Origin: Emcibacter sp048269205
GTDB lineage: Bacteria; Pseudomonadota; Alphaproteobacteria; Sphingomonadales; Emcibacteraceae
Assembly: GCF_048269205.1 (NCBI RefSeq)
Contig: NZ_JBLXJC010000002.1
Coordinates: 372,001 to 436,000 of the forward strand
Direction: 5' to 3'
Length of the DNA: 64,000 bases
This document shows positions 17,342 through 25,119 of the stretch, piece by piece; position 1 is the first letter of the stretch, and every line of letters starts with the position of its first letter. A program made the position numbers and the translations under genes. The notes beneath the pieces are model-generated. The model was not told the origin of the DNA. It searched no databases and saw only the letters and a program-made list of their open reading frames with translations.

Positions 17342-18394
17342 ATGGCAGAATTGTTTGAAAATCCCATGGGACTGGACGGCTTCGAATTCATCGAATATGC
17401 CTCCCCGGAACCGGAAAAACTGCGCGCCCTCTTTAAACAGATGGGCTTCAAAACCGCGGCCCGGCACCGGCACAAGAATGTGACCCTGCACCGCCAGGGC
17501 GATGTCAACTTCCTGATCAATGCGGAGCCCGACAGCTTCGCCCAGCGTTATGCCTTTGCCCACGGCCCCAGCATCTGCGCCATGGCCTTCCGGGTCAGGG
17601 ACGCCAAGCAAGCTTACGAACGGGCGCTCAAGCTCGGCGCCAACCCGGTGCCGATGGATGTGGCCCCCATGGAGCTTTATATCCCGGCCATCGAGGGTAT
17701 CGGCGGCAGCCGCCTGTATCTGGTCGACCGTTACGGCGAAAACACCATCTATGACGTGGATTTCGTGCCGGTGGAGCTCGAGGATGAAAAGGACGTCGAG
17801 GACGCCGGCTTCCAGTTCATCGACCACCTGACCCACAATGTCTATCAGGGCCGCATGGCCTATTGGGCCGAGTTTTACGAGCGCCTGTTCGGCTTCCGGG
17901 AGCTGAAATATTTCGATATCGAAGGCCAGAAGACCGGCCTCACCAGTAAGGCCATGACCAGCCCCTGCGGCAAGATCCATATCCCGCTCAATGAATCCAA
18001 GGACAACAAGTCCCAGATCGTCGAATATCTGATGGAATATCGCGGCGAAGGCATCCAGCATGTGGCGCTGCATACGGAGGATATCTACAAGACCGTGGAT
18101 GTGCTGCGCGCCCATGATGTGAGCCTGCAGGAGACCATTGATGCCTATTTCGACCTGATCGACGATAGGGTCGAGGGGCACCAGGAAAATGTCGAGGAGC
18201 TGCGCAAGCGCAACATCCTGATCGACGGCACCCACGACCAGGGTATCCTGCTGCAGATTTTCACCAACAATGTGATCGGCCCGATCTTCTTCGAGATCAT
18301 CCAGCGCAAGGGCAACAAGGGCTTTGGCGAGGGCAACTTCAAGGCCCTGTTTGAATCCATCGAGCTCGACCAGATGCGCCGGGGAGTTATTTAA
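17342..18394 (+). CDS. hppD: 4-hydroxyphenylpyruvate dioxygenase
   Basis: This Fe(II) dioxygenase converts 4-hydroxyphenylpyruvate to homogentisate in tyrosine degradation. The 350-residue protein has two vicinal-oxygen-chelate halves; the iron ligands are H162 (IDHLTHN), H240 (GIQHVAL) and E318 (IFFEIIQ). The C-terminal KGNKGFGEGNFKALFESIE segment is diagnostic of the family. The ATG at 17342 has AGGAG 7 nt upstream; an ATG at 17324 lies before that site. The rest of the homogentisate pathway is not in the window. A strong terminator follows. Confidence 0.97.
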   Translation: MAELFENPMGLDGFEFIEYASPEPEKLRALFKQMGFKTAARHRHKNVTLHRQGDVNFLINAEPDSFAQRYAFAHGPSICAMAFRVRDAKQAYERALKLGANPVPMDVAPMELYIPAIEGIGGSRLYLVDRYGENTIYDVDFVPVELEDEKDVEDAGFQFIDHLTHNVYQGRMAYWAEFYERLFGFRELKYFDIEGQKTGLTSKAMTSPCGKIHIPLNESKDNKSQIVEYLMEYRGEGIQHVALHTEDIYKTVDVLRAHDVSLQETIDAYFDLIDDRVEGHQENVEELRKRNILIDGTHDQGILLQIFTNNVIGPIFFEIIQRKGNKGFGEGNFKALFESIELDQMRRGVI

Positions 18395-18429
18395 AGGTTA
18401 TAAAATAAAGTATCTGTCAGAAACCAAAG

Positions 18430-18454
18430 CGGGCCCCAACGGGCCCGTTTTTTT
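18430..18454 (+). terminator. Rho-independent terminator after hppD
   Basis: A 7-bp GC stem (18430-18436 with 18441-18447), a CAAC loop and seven T residues lie 36 bp after the dioxygenase stop codon. Confidence 0.9.
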
Positions 18455-18600
18455 ATGTTGCAGCAAATAGCTTTTTAGCATTAAAAATATTAATGTTCAC
18501 TTTTTGTTCCTTTTATTGTACCTTATCAAAACAAGACAGGCACACACCATATCAAGCAAATAAAATGTAAATGCGTTCTTCAAATCCTGTTGCGCATTTT

Positions 18601-18617
18601 ACTGTGCTTGGTACAGT
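18601..18617. promoter_or_regulatory. inverted repeat upstream of the methyltransferase gene
   Basis: ACTGT and ACAGT flank a 7-bp spacer, 43 bp before the methyltransferase ATG, in an AT-rich leader. The GTGCTT element also occurs twice in direct orientation here. It may be an operator for self-control by the methyltransferase, since no controller-protein gene is present. Evidence is weak. Confidence 0.3.
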
Positions 18618-18659
18618 GCTTAATCGTTCAAATTTAGCAAAGAAAAGGACGGAGACAGA

Positions 18660-19619
18660 ATGAGCAATCTCACATGTGTTGAAATATGTGCAGGAGCTGG
18701 CGGACAAGCTTTAGGACTTGAAAATGCTGGTTTCGATGCTGAAGCATTAGTCGAGATTGATGACCGTTGCTGCGAAACACTTCGTCATAACCGTCCCAAG
18801 TGGAATGTCGTGGAAGGCGATCTGAAAGAATTTAAAGGTACACTATACAAAGGAATTGATTTACTGGCTGGTGGCGTACCATGCCCCCCTTTCTCAAAAG
18901 CTGGAAAACAACTTGGACACAATGATGAAAGAGACCTTTTTCCGGAAGCCTTAAGGCTTGTGGATGAAATACGACCAAACGCTGTCATGCTTGAGAACGT
19001 GAGAGGGTTTCTTGACTCGGTGTTTGATGATTACCGCATGAAGCTTAAAAACGAGCTAAATAAGATGGGATATTGGGTAGATTGGCGACTTTTAAATGCT
19101 TCAGATTATGGCGTCTCCCAATTACGCCCCAGAGTAGTGATTGTTGCTATCAAGAACGAGCTCGCAGAGAATTTCGAATGGTGCACCCCACATGGAGTTA
19201 ACCCACCAACCGTGGGAGAGCTTTTGCTTGACCAGATGAAAGCCAACGGATGGGTAGGCGCTGCCAAGTGGGCAAAGCAAGCGGATGATATTGCGCCAAC
19301 CATTGTTGGGGGATCAAAGAAACATGGTGGACCAGATCTTGGGCCAACAAGGGCTAAGAAAGCTTGGGCCTCCTTGGGCGTAAATGGCATGACCATTGCA
19401 GATGAACCTCCAGCATGGGACCATGTTGGCATGCCACGCTTAACTGTACCTATGGTCTCTAGGATACAGGGTTTCCCAGATTCTTGGACATTTTTGGGTA
19501 AAAAAACGCCTGCCTATCGGCAAGTAGGAAATGCCTTTCCTCCACCAGTTGCAGAGGCCGTTGCTTATAAAATTCACGAAGCACTCTCCATTCGCAGGTC
19601 AGTGCAGGTGGTCGCCTAA
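18660..19619 (+). CDS. DNA (cytosine-5-)-methyltransferase of a type II system
   Basis: This enzyme methylates C5 of cytosine in a specific DNA sequence, protecting it from the partner endonuclease. The 319-residue protein has motif I (EICAGAGGQALGLENAGF), the catalytic cysteine C75 in PCPPFS (motif IV), ENV at 112-114 (motif VI), QLRPR at 154-158 (motif VIII) and GNAFPPPVAEAV (motif X). The variable target-recognition region lies around 175-260. GGAC/GGAG precedes the ATG. Its stop overlaps the start of the endonuclease gene by 1 nt. Codon use is more AT-rich than in the flanking genes, suggesting acquisition. GCCGGC specificity is inferred from the partner. Confidence 0.95.
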   Translation: MSNLTCVEICAGAGGQALGLENAGFDAEALVEIDDRCCETLRHNRPKWNVVEGDLKEFKGTLYKGIDLLAGGVPCPPFSKAGKQLGHNDERDLFPEALRLVDEIRPNAVMLENVRGFLDSVFDDYRMKLKNELNKMGYWVDWRLLNASDYGVSQLRPRVVIVAIKNELAENFEWCTPHGVNPPTVGELLLDQMKANGWVGAAKWAKQADDIAPTIVGGSKKHGGPDLGPTRAKKAWASLGVNGMTIADEPPAWDHVGMPRLTVPMVSRIQGFPDSWTFLGKKTPAYRQVGNAFPPPVAEAVAYKIHEALSIRRSVQVVA

Positions 19620-20464
19620 TGAGTGAAGCCTGGTTTACACAAGCAAGGAGTGAGTTCCATGCTACTCTTCTAGCCTCCATCTTAACCCGTAGCGAGGGCG
19701 GTGTTCCGAGCAATGCGGACAAGGGTAGTAAACCCAGCCGAGAGATTGCGAGTTCAATCCTCGAGCAGCTTGGTCCTGCCAACACCGCACCGAAACTGCC
19801 CGGTCAAACGGCAGGTGCTGACTTTGAAGGGGTCTGCGCAAGCTTTGTTCGTGTTTGTTTCGATCGAATGCGTCACCTTCGCCCTGGTACTTTCACGGTA
19901 ACGAAAGGCGGAGGAATTGCCATGTTCGATCAATACGCGCACTTGGATGATCTGGAAGCCATCGCCAAAGCAAATCGGGAAATTGCAACAGCCATAGGTT
20001 CGGACTATTTAATTAAGCCCGATATTGTTGTCACGCGAGCGCCAGAGACTGATGCGACTATCAACGCGCAAGGCGCTTTAGTTGATCATGACACTGCGCG
20101 GCTTTCAAGTTTGCGAGCAGCCAATCAGTCTCTTGAAATTCTCCATGCTTCGATCAGTTGCAAATGGACCTTGCGCAGTGACAGGGCACAGAATGCGCGC
20201 TCAGAAGGGCTGAATTTAGTGCGTAACCGAAAAGGGCGACTACCACATGTCGCCGTAATTACTGGCGAACCAACACCGGGGCGGGTTGCCTCCTTAGCGC
20301 TTGGTACCGGCGATATCGACTGTGTCTACCATTTTGCACTCTACGAATTGCGTAACGCACTTGTGGAGCTTGGCAAAGAGGAGACACTAGAGCTTCTCGA
20401 TACTATGGTTGAGGGAAAGCGCCTTAGAGATATATCGGACTTGCCTCTTGATCTCGTTACCTAA
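19619..20464 (+). CDS. NgoMIV-type restriction endonuclease
   Basis: This 281-residue protein resembles the NgoMIV family (PF09015), type IIF endonucleases that act as tetramers and cut GCCGGC. The metal-binding and catalytic residues known for NgoMIV have counterparts: E70 in GADFEGV, D135 in IKPDIVV, S180-x-K182 in SISCKW, and E196 in ARSEGLN. The spacing S-C-K-W...R-S-D-R-A is the family's hallmark segment. It is coupled to the methyltransferase gene (1-nt overlap) and followed 2 bp later by vsr. The GCCGGC specificity is inferred from the family and not shown by this sequence alone. Confidence 0.85.
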   Translation: MSEAWFTQARSEFHATLLASILTRSEGGVPSNADKGSKPSREIASSILEQLGPANTAPKLPGQTAGADFEGVCASFVRVCFDRMRHLRPGTFTVTKGGGIAMFDQYAHLDDLEAIAKANREIATAIGSDYLIKPDIVVTRAPETDATINAQGALVDHDTARLSSLRAANQSLEILHASISCKWTLRSDRAQNARSEGLNLVRNRKGRLPHVAVITGEPTPGRVASLALGTGDIDCVYHFALYELRNALVELGKEETLELLDTMVEGKRLRDISDLPLDLVT

Positions 20465-20466
20465 TT

Positions 20467-20892
20467 ATGGCTGATCAGCTCTCACCTCAGCACCGCAGCT
20501 GGAACATGAGCCGTATCCGCGCCAAGGACATGAAGCCAGAGATGCTTGTCCGCAGGTTAGTACATTCAATGGGGTATAGGTACCGGCTTCATCGCAAAGA
20601 CCTTCCCGGCAAACCTGATCTTGTATTTCCCGGCCGTCGCAAAGTAATTTTTGTACATGGCTGCTTTTGGCATCAACACAACGACCCTGCATGCAAAATT
20701 TCACGCAAACCAAAATCTAATCAAGAATATTGGCTCAATAAGCTAGAACGCAACATAATACGGGATGCAGAGCATCAGACCCGCCTTCAAGAACTGGGGT
20801 GGGATATATTGGTAATATGGGAATGTGAAGTTAAAGCCAGGCATGGATTAGAAGAACGGTTGCGAAACTTTCTTGAAGACGTGCAGGAATAA
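20467..20892 (+). CDS. vsr: very short patch repair endonuclease Vsr
   Basis: Vsr nicks 5' of the T in T:G mismatches that arise when 5-methylcytosine deaminates at methylated sites. The 141-residue protein has the family core: D51 in GKPDLVF, the IFVHGCFWHQH block with H64, H69 and H71, and the conserved WLNKLERNIIRD helix. The position as third gene of the R-M unit, 2 bp after the endonuclease, fits a cytosine-5 system. It shares the lower GC content of the two genes before it. Confidence 0.95.
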   Translation: MADQLSPQHRSWNMSRIRAKDMKPEMLVRRLVHSMGYRYRLHRKDLPGKPDLVFPGRRKVIFVHGCFWHQHNDPACKISRKPKSNQEYWLNKLERNIIRDAEHQTRLQELGWDILVIWECEVKARHGLEERLRNFLEDVQE

Positions 20893-20902
20893 CCCCCCAA
20901 AG

Positions 20903-20926
20903 AAAAAAGGCGGGAAAAACCCGCCT
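20903..20926 (-). terminator. Rho-independent terminator between vsr and ftsZ
   Basis: A 7-bp stem (20908-20914 with 20920-20926) and an A5 loop are followed by T residues on the minus strand. It lies about 155 bp beyond the ftsZ stop and likely ends the dcw transcript. Confidence 0.75.
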
Positions 20927-21081
20927 CATCTTCAGTTCAGGGGAAAATACTGAACTCGAACTCTACTCGAACATCAACTCAAAAAAACTCGATCCCTGTT
21001 CTACCTGTAGTTTTTATTGTTATCCCACTAATTAACCTCGTTAGCGACCTTCCCCCATTCGCCAAAATCAATTTGCCTTTT

Positions 21082-22818
21082 TTAATTCGCCTGGCGGCGC
21101 AGGAAGGCCGGAATTTCCAGATGATCCTCGTCCTTGGCGGCCGCTTTCGGCTGCTCGGGCACAATGCGTTCCCCGGCCGTCAGCGGAGAACGGGTTTGCT
21201 GAGGTGCAGGCTCTGCTGCGGGCCCTGCTGGAGTTTCCGCAACCGGCCCGGCAGGGGTTTCAGCCTGCAACTGCTGCCGGATTTCCTCCTGCTGGCGGAT
21301 CGGATTGGCGACAGGGGCCGCAGGGGCCGACGGTGCTTCCTTCACCTTGGGCGCGCCCAACAGGTCGCCCTGCTTCAGGACCGGTTCCTTGCCCGGCCTA
21401 GTCTTTTTTTTACCGCCCAGCATGGAGCCGAAAATATTCAGACGGCCGGATTTCTCCTCCGCCCCGCCGTTGACCATGGCAGCCTCGGCATAGGGATCGG
21501 CCTTGTCGCTGAGCTCTTCCGGGCGGCTTTCCGGCAGTACCGGCTCGGGTGCAATAAAGGGGGCCTCCCGATCTTCTTCCACAGAAGCAGGCTCTTCCGC
21601 CTCGCGGGCGCCGACAATGCTGCTGTCGAGCTGGCTCAGCAGTTCATCGGTATCGTCATCCTCGTCATGAAGCTCATCGGTAAGTTCCAGCGGCTCTTCC
21701 CGCACGGTTTCCCCGGCCAGGTCCATGGCTGGCGGCTGCACGTCTTCCGCGACAACAACTTCGGCGGCTTCGGCGGCAACGGCGGCGGCTTCCCCGACCT
21801 GCGGCTTGCCGAAGTTATAGGTACGCACGGGGGTTTCCATTTTCGGCTGGGCGGCGCCGTCGATGCCGGTGGCGACAACGGAGACCCGCATCTTGCCTTC
21901 CAGGTCCGGGTTCAGCGCGGAGCCGACCAGGATATTGGCGTCCGGGTCCACTTCGTTACGAATGCGGTTGGCGGCTTCGTCGACCTCGAACAGGGTCAGG
22001 TCCATGCCGCCGGTGATGTTGATCAGCACGCCCTGTGCGCCCTTCATGGACACTTCATCCAGAAGCGGATTGGAAATGGCGGCTTCGGCAGCTTCGAGCG
22101 CCCGGCCCTCGCCGGAGGCTTCGCCGGTGCCCATCATCGCCTTGCCCATTTCGCTCATCACGGTGCGCACATCGGCAAAGTCCAGGTTCACCAGGCCCGG
22201 CATGACCATCAGGTCGGTAATACCGCGCACACCGGAATGCAGCACTTCGTCGGCCATGGCAAAGGCGTCGGCAAAGGTGGTGTGCTCATTGGCGATACGG
22301 AACAGGTTCTGGTTCGGGATGATGATCAGCGTATCGACATATTCGGAAAGCTCGGAGATGCCCTGCTCGGCCAGTTTCAGCCGGCGGGAGCCCTCAAACT
22401 GAAACGGCTTGGTAACCACGCCAACCGTCAGGATGCCTTTTTCCCGGGCCTTCATGGCAATCATCGGTGCCGCGCCGGTGCCGGTGCCGCCGCCCATGCC
22501 GGCGGTGATAAAGGCCATGTGGCATCCTTCCAGATGCTCTTCGATCAGTTCCATGGTTTCCTCGGCCGCGGCACGCCCCACTTCGGGACGCGCACCTGCG
22601 CCAAGACCCTGAGTCAGTTCCGCGCCAAGCTGGATTTTCTGTTCAGCCCTGGAATGCGCCAGTGCCTGCGCATCGGTGTTGGCAACAATAAAATCGACCC
22701 CCTGCAACTGGGAAACAATCATGTTGTTTACCGCATTTCCACCGGCGCCGCCGACGCCAAAAACGGAAATTTTCGGTTGCAATTCCGTTAACTCCGGAGT
22801 CGTAAATTCAATGGTCAT
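21082..22818 (-). CDS. ftsZ: cell division protein FtsZ
   Basis: FtsZ is the tubulin-like GTPase that forms the division ring at midcell. The 578-residue protein has the GTP-binding signature GGGTGTG at 109-115, the N-terminal GVGGAGGNAVNNMI loop, and the T7 synergy loop in the NLDFADVRTVM segment. A long Pro/Ala/Glu/Gln-rich linker (about 320-560) precedes the C-terminal FtsA-binding peptide (LEIPAFLRRQAN). The long linker is common in alphaproteobacteria. The ATG at 22818 has GGAGG close upstream; the frame continues upstream but without a better site. ftsA is 163 bp upstream, so ftsZ probably has its own promoters. Confidence 0.97.
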   Translation of the reverse strand: MTIEFTTPELTELQPKISVFGVGGAGGNAVNNMIVSQLQGVDFIVANTDAQALAHSRAEQKIQLGAELTQGLGAGARPEVGRAAAEETMELIEEHLEGCHMAFITAGMGGGTGTGAAPMIAMKAREKGILTVGVVTKPFQFEGSRRLKLAEQGISELSEYVDTLIIIPNQNLFRIANEHTTFADAFAMADEVLHSGVRGITDLMVMPGLVNLDFADVRTVMSEMGKAMMGTGEASGEGRALEAAEAAISNPLLDEVSMKGAQGVLINITGGMDLTLFEVDEAANRIRNEVDPDANILVGSALNPDLEGKMRVSVVATGIDGAAQPKMETPVRTYNFGKPQVGEAAAVAAEAAEVVVAEDVQPPAMDLAGETVREEPLELTDELHDEDDDTDELLSQLDSSIVGAREAEEPASVEEDREAPFIAPEPVLPESRPEELSDKADPYAEAAMVNGGAEEKSGRLNIFGSMLGGKKKTRPGKEPVLKQGDLLGAPKVKEAPSAPAAPVANPIRQQEEIRQQLQAETPAGPVAETPAGPAAEPAPQQTRSPLTAGERIVPEQPKAAAKDEDHLEIPAFLRRQAN

Positions 22819-22849
22819 TCTGGCCTCCTGGCTGCACTGAACATCCCGA

Positions 22850-22974
22850 GATTCAGTGTTGCTGAACAATTAGTTAATAACAATTTACCTTATGCGAATC
22901 GGACTGTCTAAACAAAAATGCTCTCCGAGTCGTTTTTTTTACAATCCGAGTCGTTTTTTGCCCTGAACCGAGTC
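22850..22974 (-). promoter_or_regulatory. ftsZ control region: GANTC cluster, CtrA-like site, direct repeats
   Basis: Five GANTC (CcrM) sites occur at 22850-22854, 22896-22900, 22927-22931, 22948-22952 and 22970-22974. The last three lie in direct repeats of CCGAGTC; the 14-bp unit CCGAGTCGTTTTTT is exact at 22925-22938 and 22946-22959. TTAA-N7-TTAC at 22874-22888 is one base off the CtrA consensus. This 163-bp gap is the largest within the dcw cluster. Confidence 0.55.
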
Positions 22975-22981
22975 ATTCGGG

Positions 22982-24235
22982 TCAAAAATTCTCCTTCACC
23001 CAGCGGCTGATGCGGGAAAACACCCCCAGCACCGGTTGGGTCTCACTATGAAAATGCACTTCATCCGGCCGCGTCGCCGCATAATTCAGCAATCCGGCGC
23101 AGGTGGAAAACACGGGCCCCGCCGTCGCATCGGCCAGACCGTCCACACTCAGCGGACGGCCCATGCGGATATGGCGTTCGAATTTATCGGTGGCAAAGAC
23201 CTTTTTCGCCAGCTCCTCGAGCCCGTTCATCTGGCTCGCCCCGCCGGTAATAACGATGCGCCGTCCGACCAGCGCGTCAATGCCGGAAGACACCAGCCGG
23301 TCGCGGACAATTTCCAGAATTTCCTCCATGCGCGGCCCGATGATCTGGGTCAGCATGGAGCGGGGAACGGTGGTGGTATATTCGCCGCCATCGTCACCGG
23401 TTTGCACAATATCGATCTCGTCACGCACCATGGCCCGGGGGAAACAGCTGCCGAACAGGGTCTTGAGCCGTTCCGCACTGGCCAGCGGCGTGGACAGGCC
23501 CTGGGCAATATCACTGGTCACATGGTTGCCGCCCAGCGGAATGGTGTCGGCAAAAATAAACTCGTCATCCTTGAAGGCGGCGATAGAGGTAAGGCCACCA
23601 CCCATGTCGATGCAGACACTGCCCAGCTCGCGCTCGTCCCGGACCAGGCTCGACAAGCCGGACGCATAAGGGGACAACACCACACCGGCGAGATTGAGAT
23701 GACAGCGGTTGATACAGGTCTGCAGGTTCTTCAGGGGACTGACCGCCACCGTGGCCATATGCATGTCCACACCCAGCTTTTCCCCGTACATCCCGCGCGG
23801 GTCCTTGACCCCGTTGACCCCGTCGATGCTGTAACTTGCCGGGCGCGAATGAAGCACGAAACGTTCCTCGGCACGGATATGTTCCTTGGCGCCGTCCAGC
23901 ACCCGCATGATATCCGCCTCGCTGATCTGGTGCCCGGCCACATCCACTTCCACCGCGAAATGGCGGCTTTCCGGCTGGCCCGACGAAATATTCACATAAA
24001 CATTCTCGATCGGGCTGCCGCCGGCCATGCGTTCGGCGGTATCGACCGCGGCGCGAATAGAGGTTTCCGTCTCTTCCATATCGACAACGGTGCCGGCCTT
24101 GATGCCCTGGGACACCTGGTGGCCGATACCGATAACCTGCGGCCTGCCCTGGTCACTGATACGGGCAATGAAACAACAGATCTTGCTGCTGCCGATATCC
24201 AGTGCGGCAATGATATTGTCACGGGACCCGGCCAT
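22982..24235 (-). CDS. ftsA: cell division protein FtsA
   Basis: FtsA is an actin-like ATPase that tethers FtsZ filaments to the inner membrane. The 417-residue protein has the phosphate-1 motif ALDIGSSKI near the N-terminus, the SHS2 insertion (about 85-170), the phosphate-2 segment CIDMGGGLTSIA, and the adenosine motif IVITGGASQMNGL. The C-terminus ends in the membrane-binding amphipathic helix GVFSRISRWVKENF. The start codon overlaps the ftsQ stop by one nucleotide, indicating translational coupling. Confidence 0.96.
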   Translation of the reverse strand: MAGSRDNIIAALDIGSSKICCFIARISDQGRPQVIGIGHQVSQGIKAGTVVDMEETETSIRAAVDTAERMAGGSPIENVYVNISSGQPESRHFAVEVDVAGHQISEADIMRVLDGAKEHIRAEERFVLHSRPASYSIDGVNGVKDPRGMYGEKLGVDMHMATVAVSPLKNLQTCINRCHLNLAGVVLSPYASGLSSLVRDERELGSVCIDMGGGLTSIAAFKDDEFIFADTIPLGGNHVTSDIAQGLSTPLASAERLKTLFGSCFPRAMVRDEIDIVQTGDDGGEYTTTVPRSMLTQIIGPRMEEILEIVRDRLVSSGIDALVGRRIVITGGASQMNGLEELAKKVFATDKFERHIRMGRPLSVDGLADATAGPVFSTCAGLLNYAATRPDEVHFHSETQPVLGVFSRISRWVKENF

Positions 24236-25119
24236 CAGATCTGTTCCTCTTCGGCATTTTCCGCTGCCAGTCGGCGCCGACGCTCCGCCTCTCCGGGCGT
24301 CAGGCGAATAAAGGTTTTGTCTTCCAGACGAAGGTCCACAGCCAGAATTTCCTTTTCCAGTATCTTTTCATCCCGCTGCAAACCGGCAAGTTTCTCCAGC
24401 GCGGCGGGTACATTTTTTTCAGGCAGGCGCACGGTAACGCCCTGTTTCATCAGCAGATCCCAGCGCCGTGCCCCAACCCGGACGGCGCTTTCCACATTGT
24501 CAAATATTTCGGGCCAGGCCTCTCCCATCTCCAGATAGCCGGCAAGAGACATATCCGCCCCGCGCCCCACCACCATGGGCAGGCCGGCAAAATGGGCCAG
24601 CTTCTGATCGGTGATCCGCCTGCCATCCCGGGTCACCAGCCACAGGTGCCCCTCGATCTGCCACAGGGCGGCCGGTTCATGTTCAGTGATCCCGACCGTC
24701 AGAATATCGGGCATCGACCGGCCGATGCTTGCCCTTTCGACCCAGTCCAGGGCCTCTACCCTTTCCCGCATGCTTTTCAGGTCAAGGGACATGATATTTT
24801 CACCATGCTGCACACCCAAGGCCTTGCGGATATCGTCGAGCGCGGTCTGCTTCTGCCCGTCGATACGGATTTCCGCAACCACCAGCCCGGCATCAGTCAA
24901 TCGTTCTTCCACCCGTTCTCCGGTATCACGCACCGCCTCGGAGACAATGCCGCTCTGCCAGAGATAGACGGACACAATCACGACCATGGCCACGGCCGCT
25001 GCACTCAGGCCGCGGACGAAAATATCTTTCTGCCGCCGCCGTTTGAGGCTTTGCGCTTCACGTTCTCCCCTTTTGAGGGGCTCTCTGTTCCTTTTAAGGA
25101 AGGACATCAGCGATTGCAT
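24235..25119 (-). CDS. ftsQ: cell division protein FtsQ
   Basis: FtsQ is a bitopic inner-membrane divisome protein linking early and late division proteins. The 294-residue sequence has a basic cytoplasmic N-terminus (KRGEREAQSLKRRRQK), one membrane segment around residues 38-55, a POTRA domain at about 70-150 (VAEIRIDGQKQTALDDI) and the FtsQ beta domain after it. The start at 25119 is preferred because GGAGG lies 7 nt upstream inside ddl; it gives a 13-nt overlap with that gene. An ATG at 25107 lacks a binding site. Confidence 0.93.
   Translation of the reverse strand: MQSLMSFLKRNREPLKRGEREAQSLKRRRQKDIFVRGLSAAAVAMVVIVSVYLWQSGIVSEAVRDTGERVEERLTDAGLVVAEIRIDGQKQTALDDIRKALGVQHGENIMSLDLKSMRERVEALDWVERASIGRSMPDILTVGITEHEPAALWQIEGHLWLVTRDGRRITDQKLAHFAGLPMVVGRGADMSLAGYLEMGEAWPEIFDNVESAVRVGARRWDLLMKQGVTVRLPEKNVPAALEKLAGLQRDEKILEKEILAVDLRLEDKTFIRLTPGEAERRRRLAAENAEEEQI

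Noticed and set aside
21073..22791. 572-residue plus-strand open frame over ftsZ
   Set aside because: Antisense shadow; FtsZ signatures are on the minus strand.
23036..24538. 500-residue plus-strand open frame over ftsA/ftsQ
   Set aside because: Shadow crossing two real genes; no recognisable domain.
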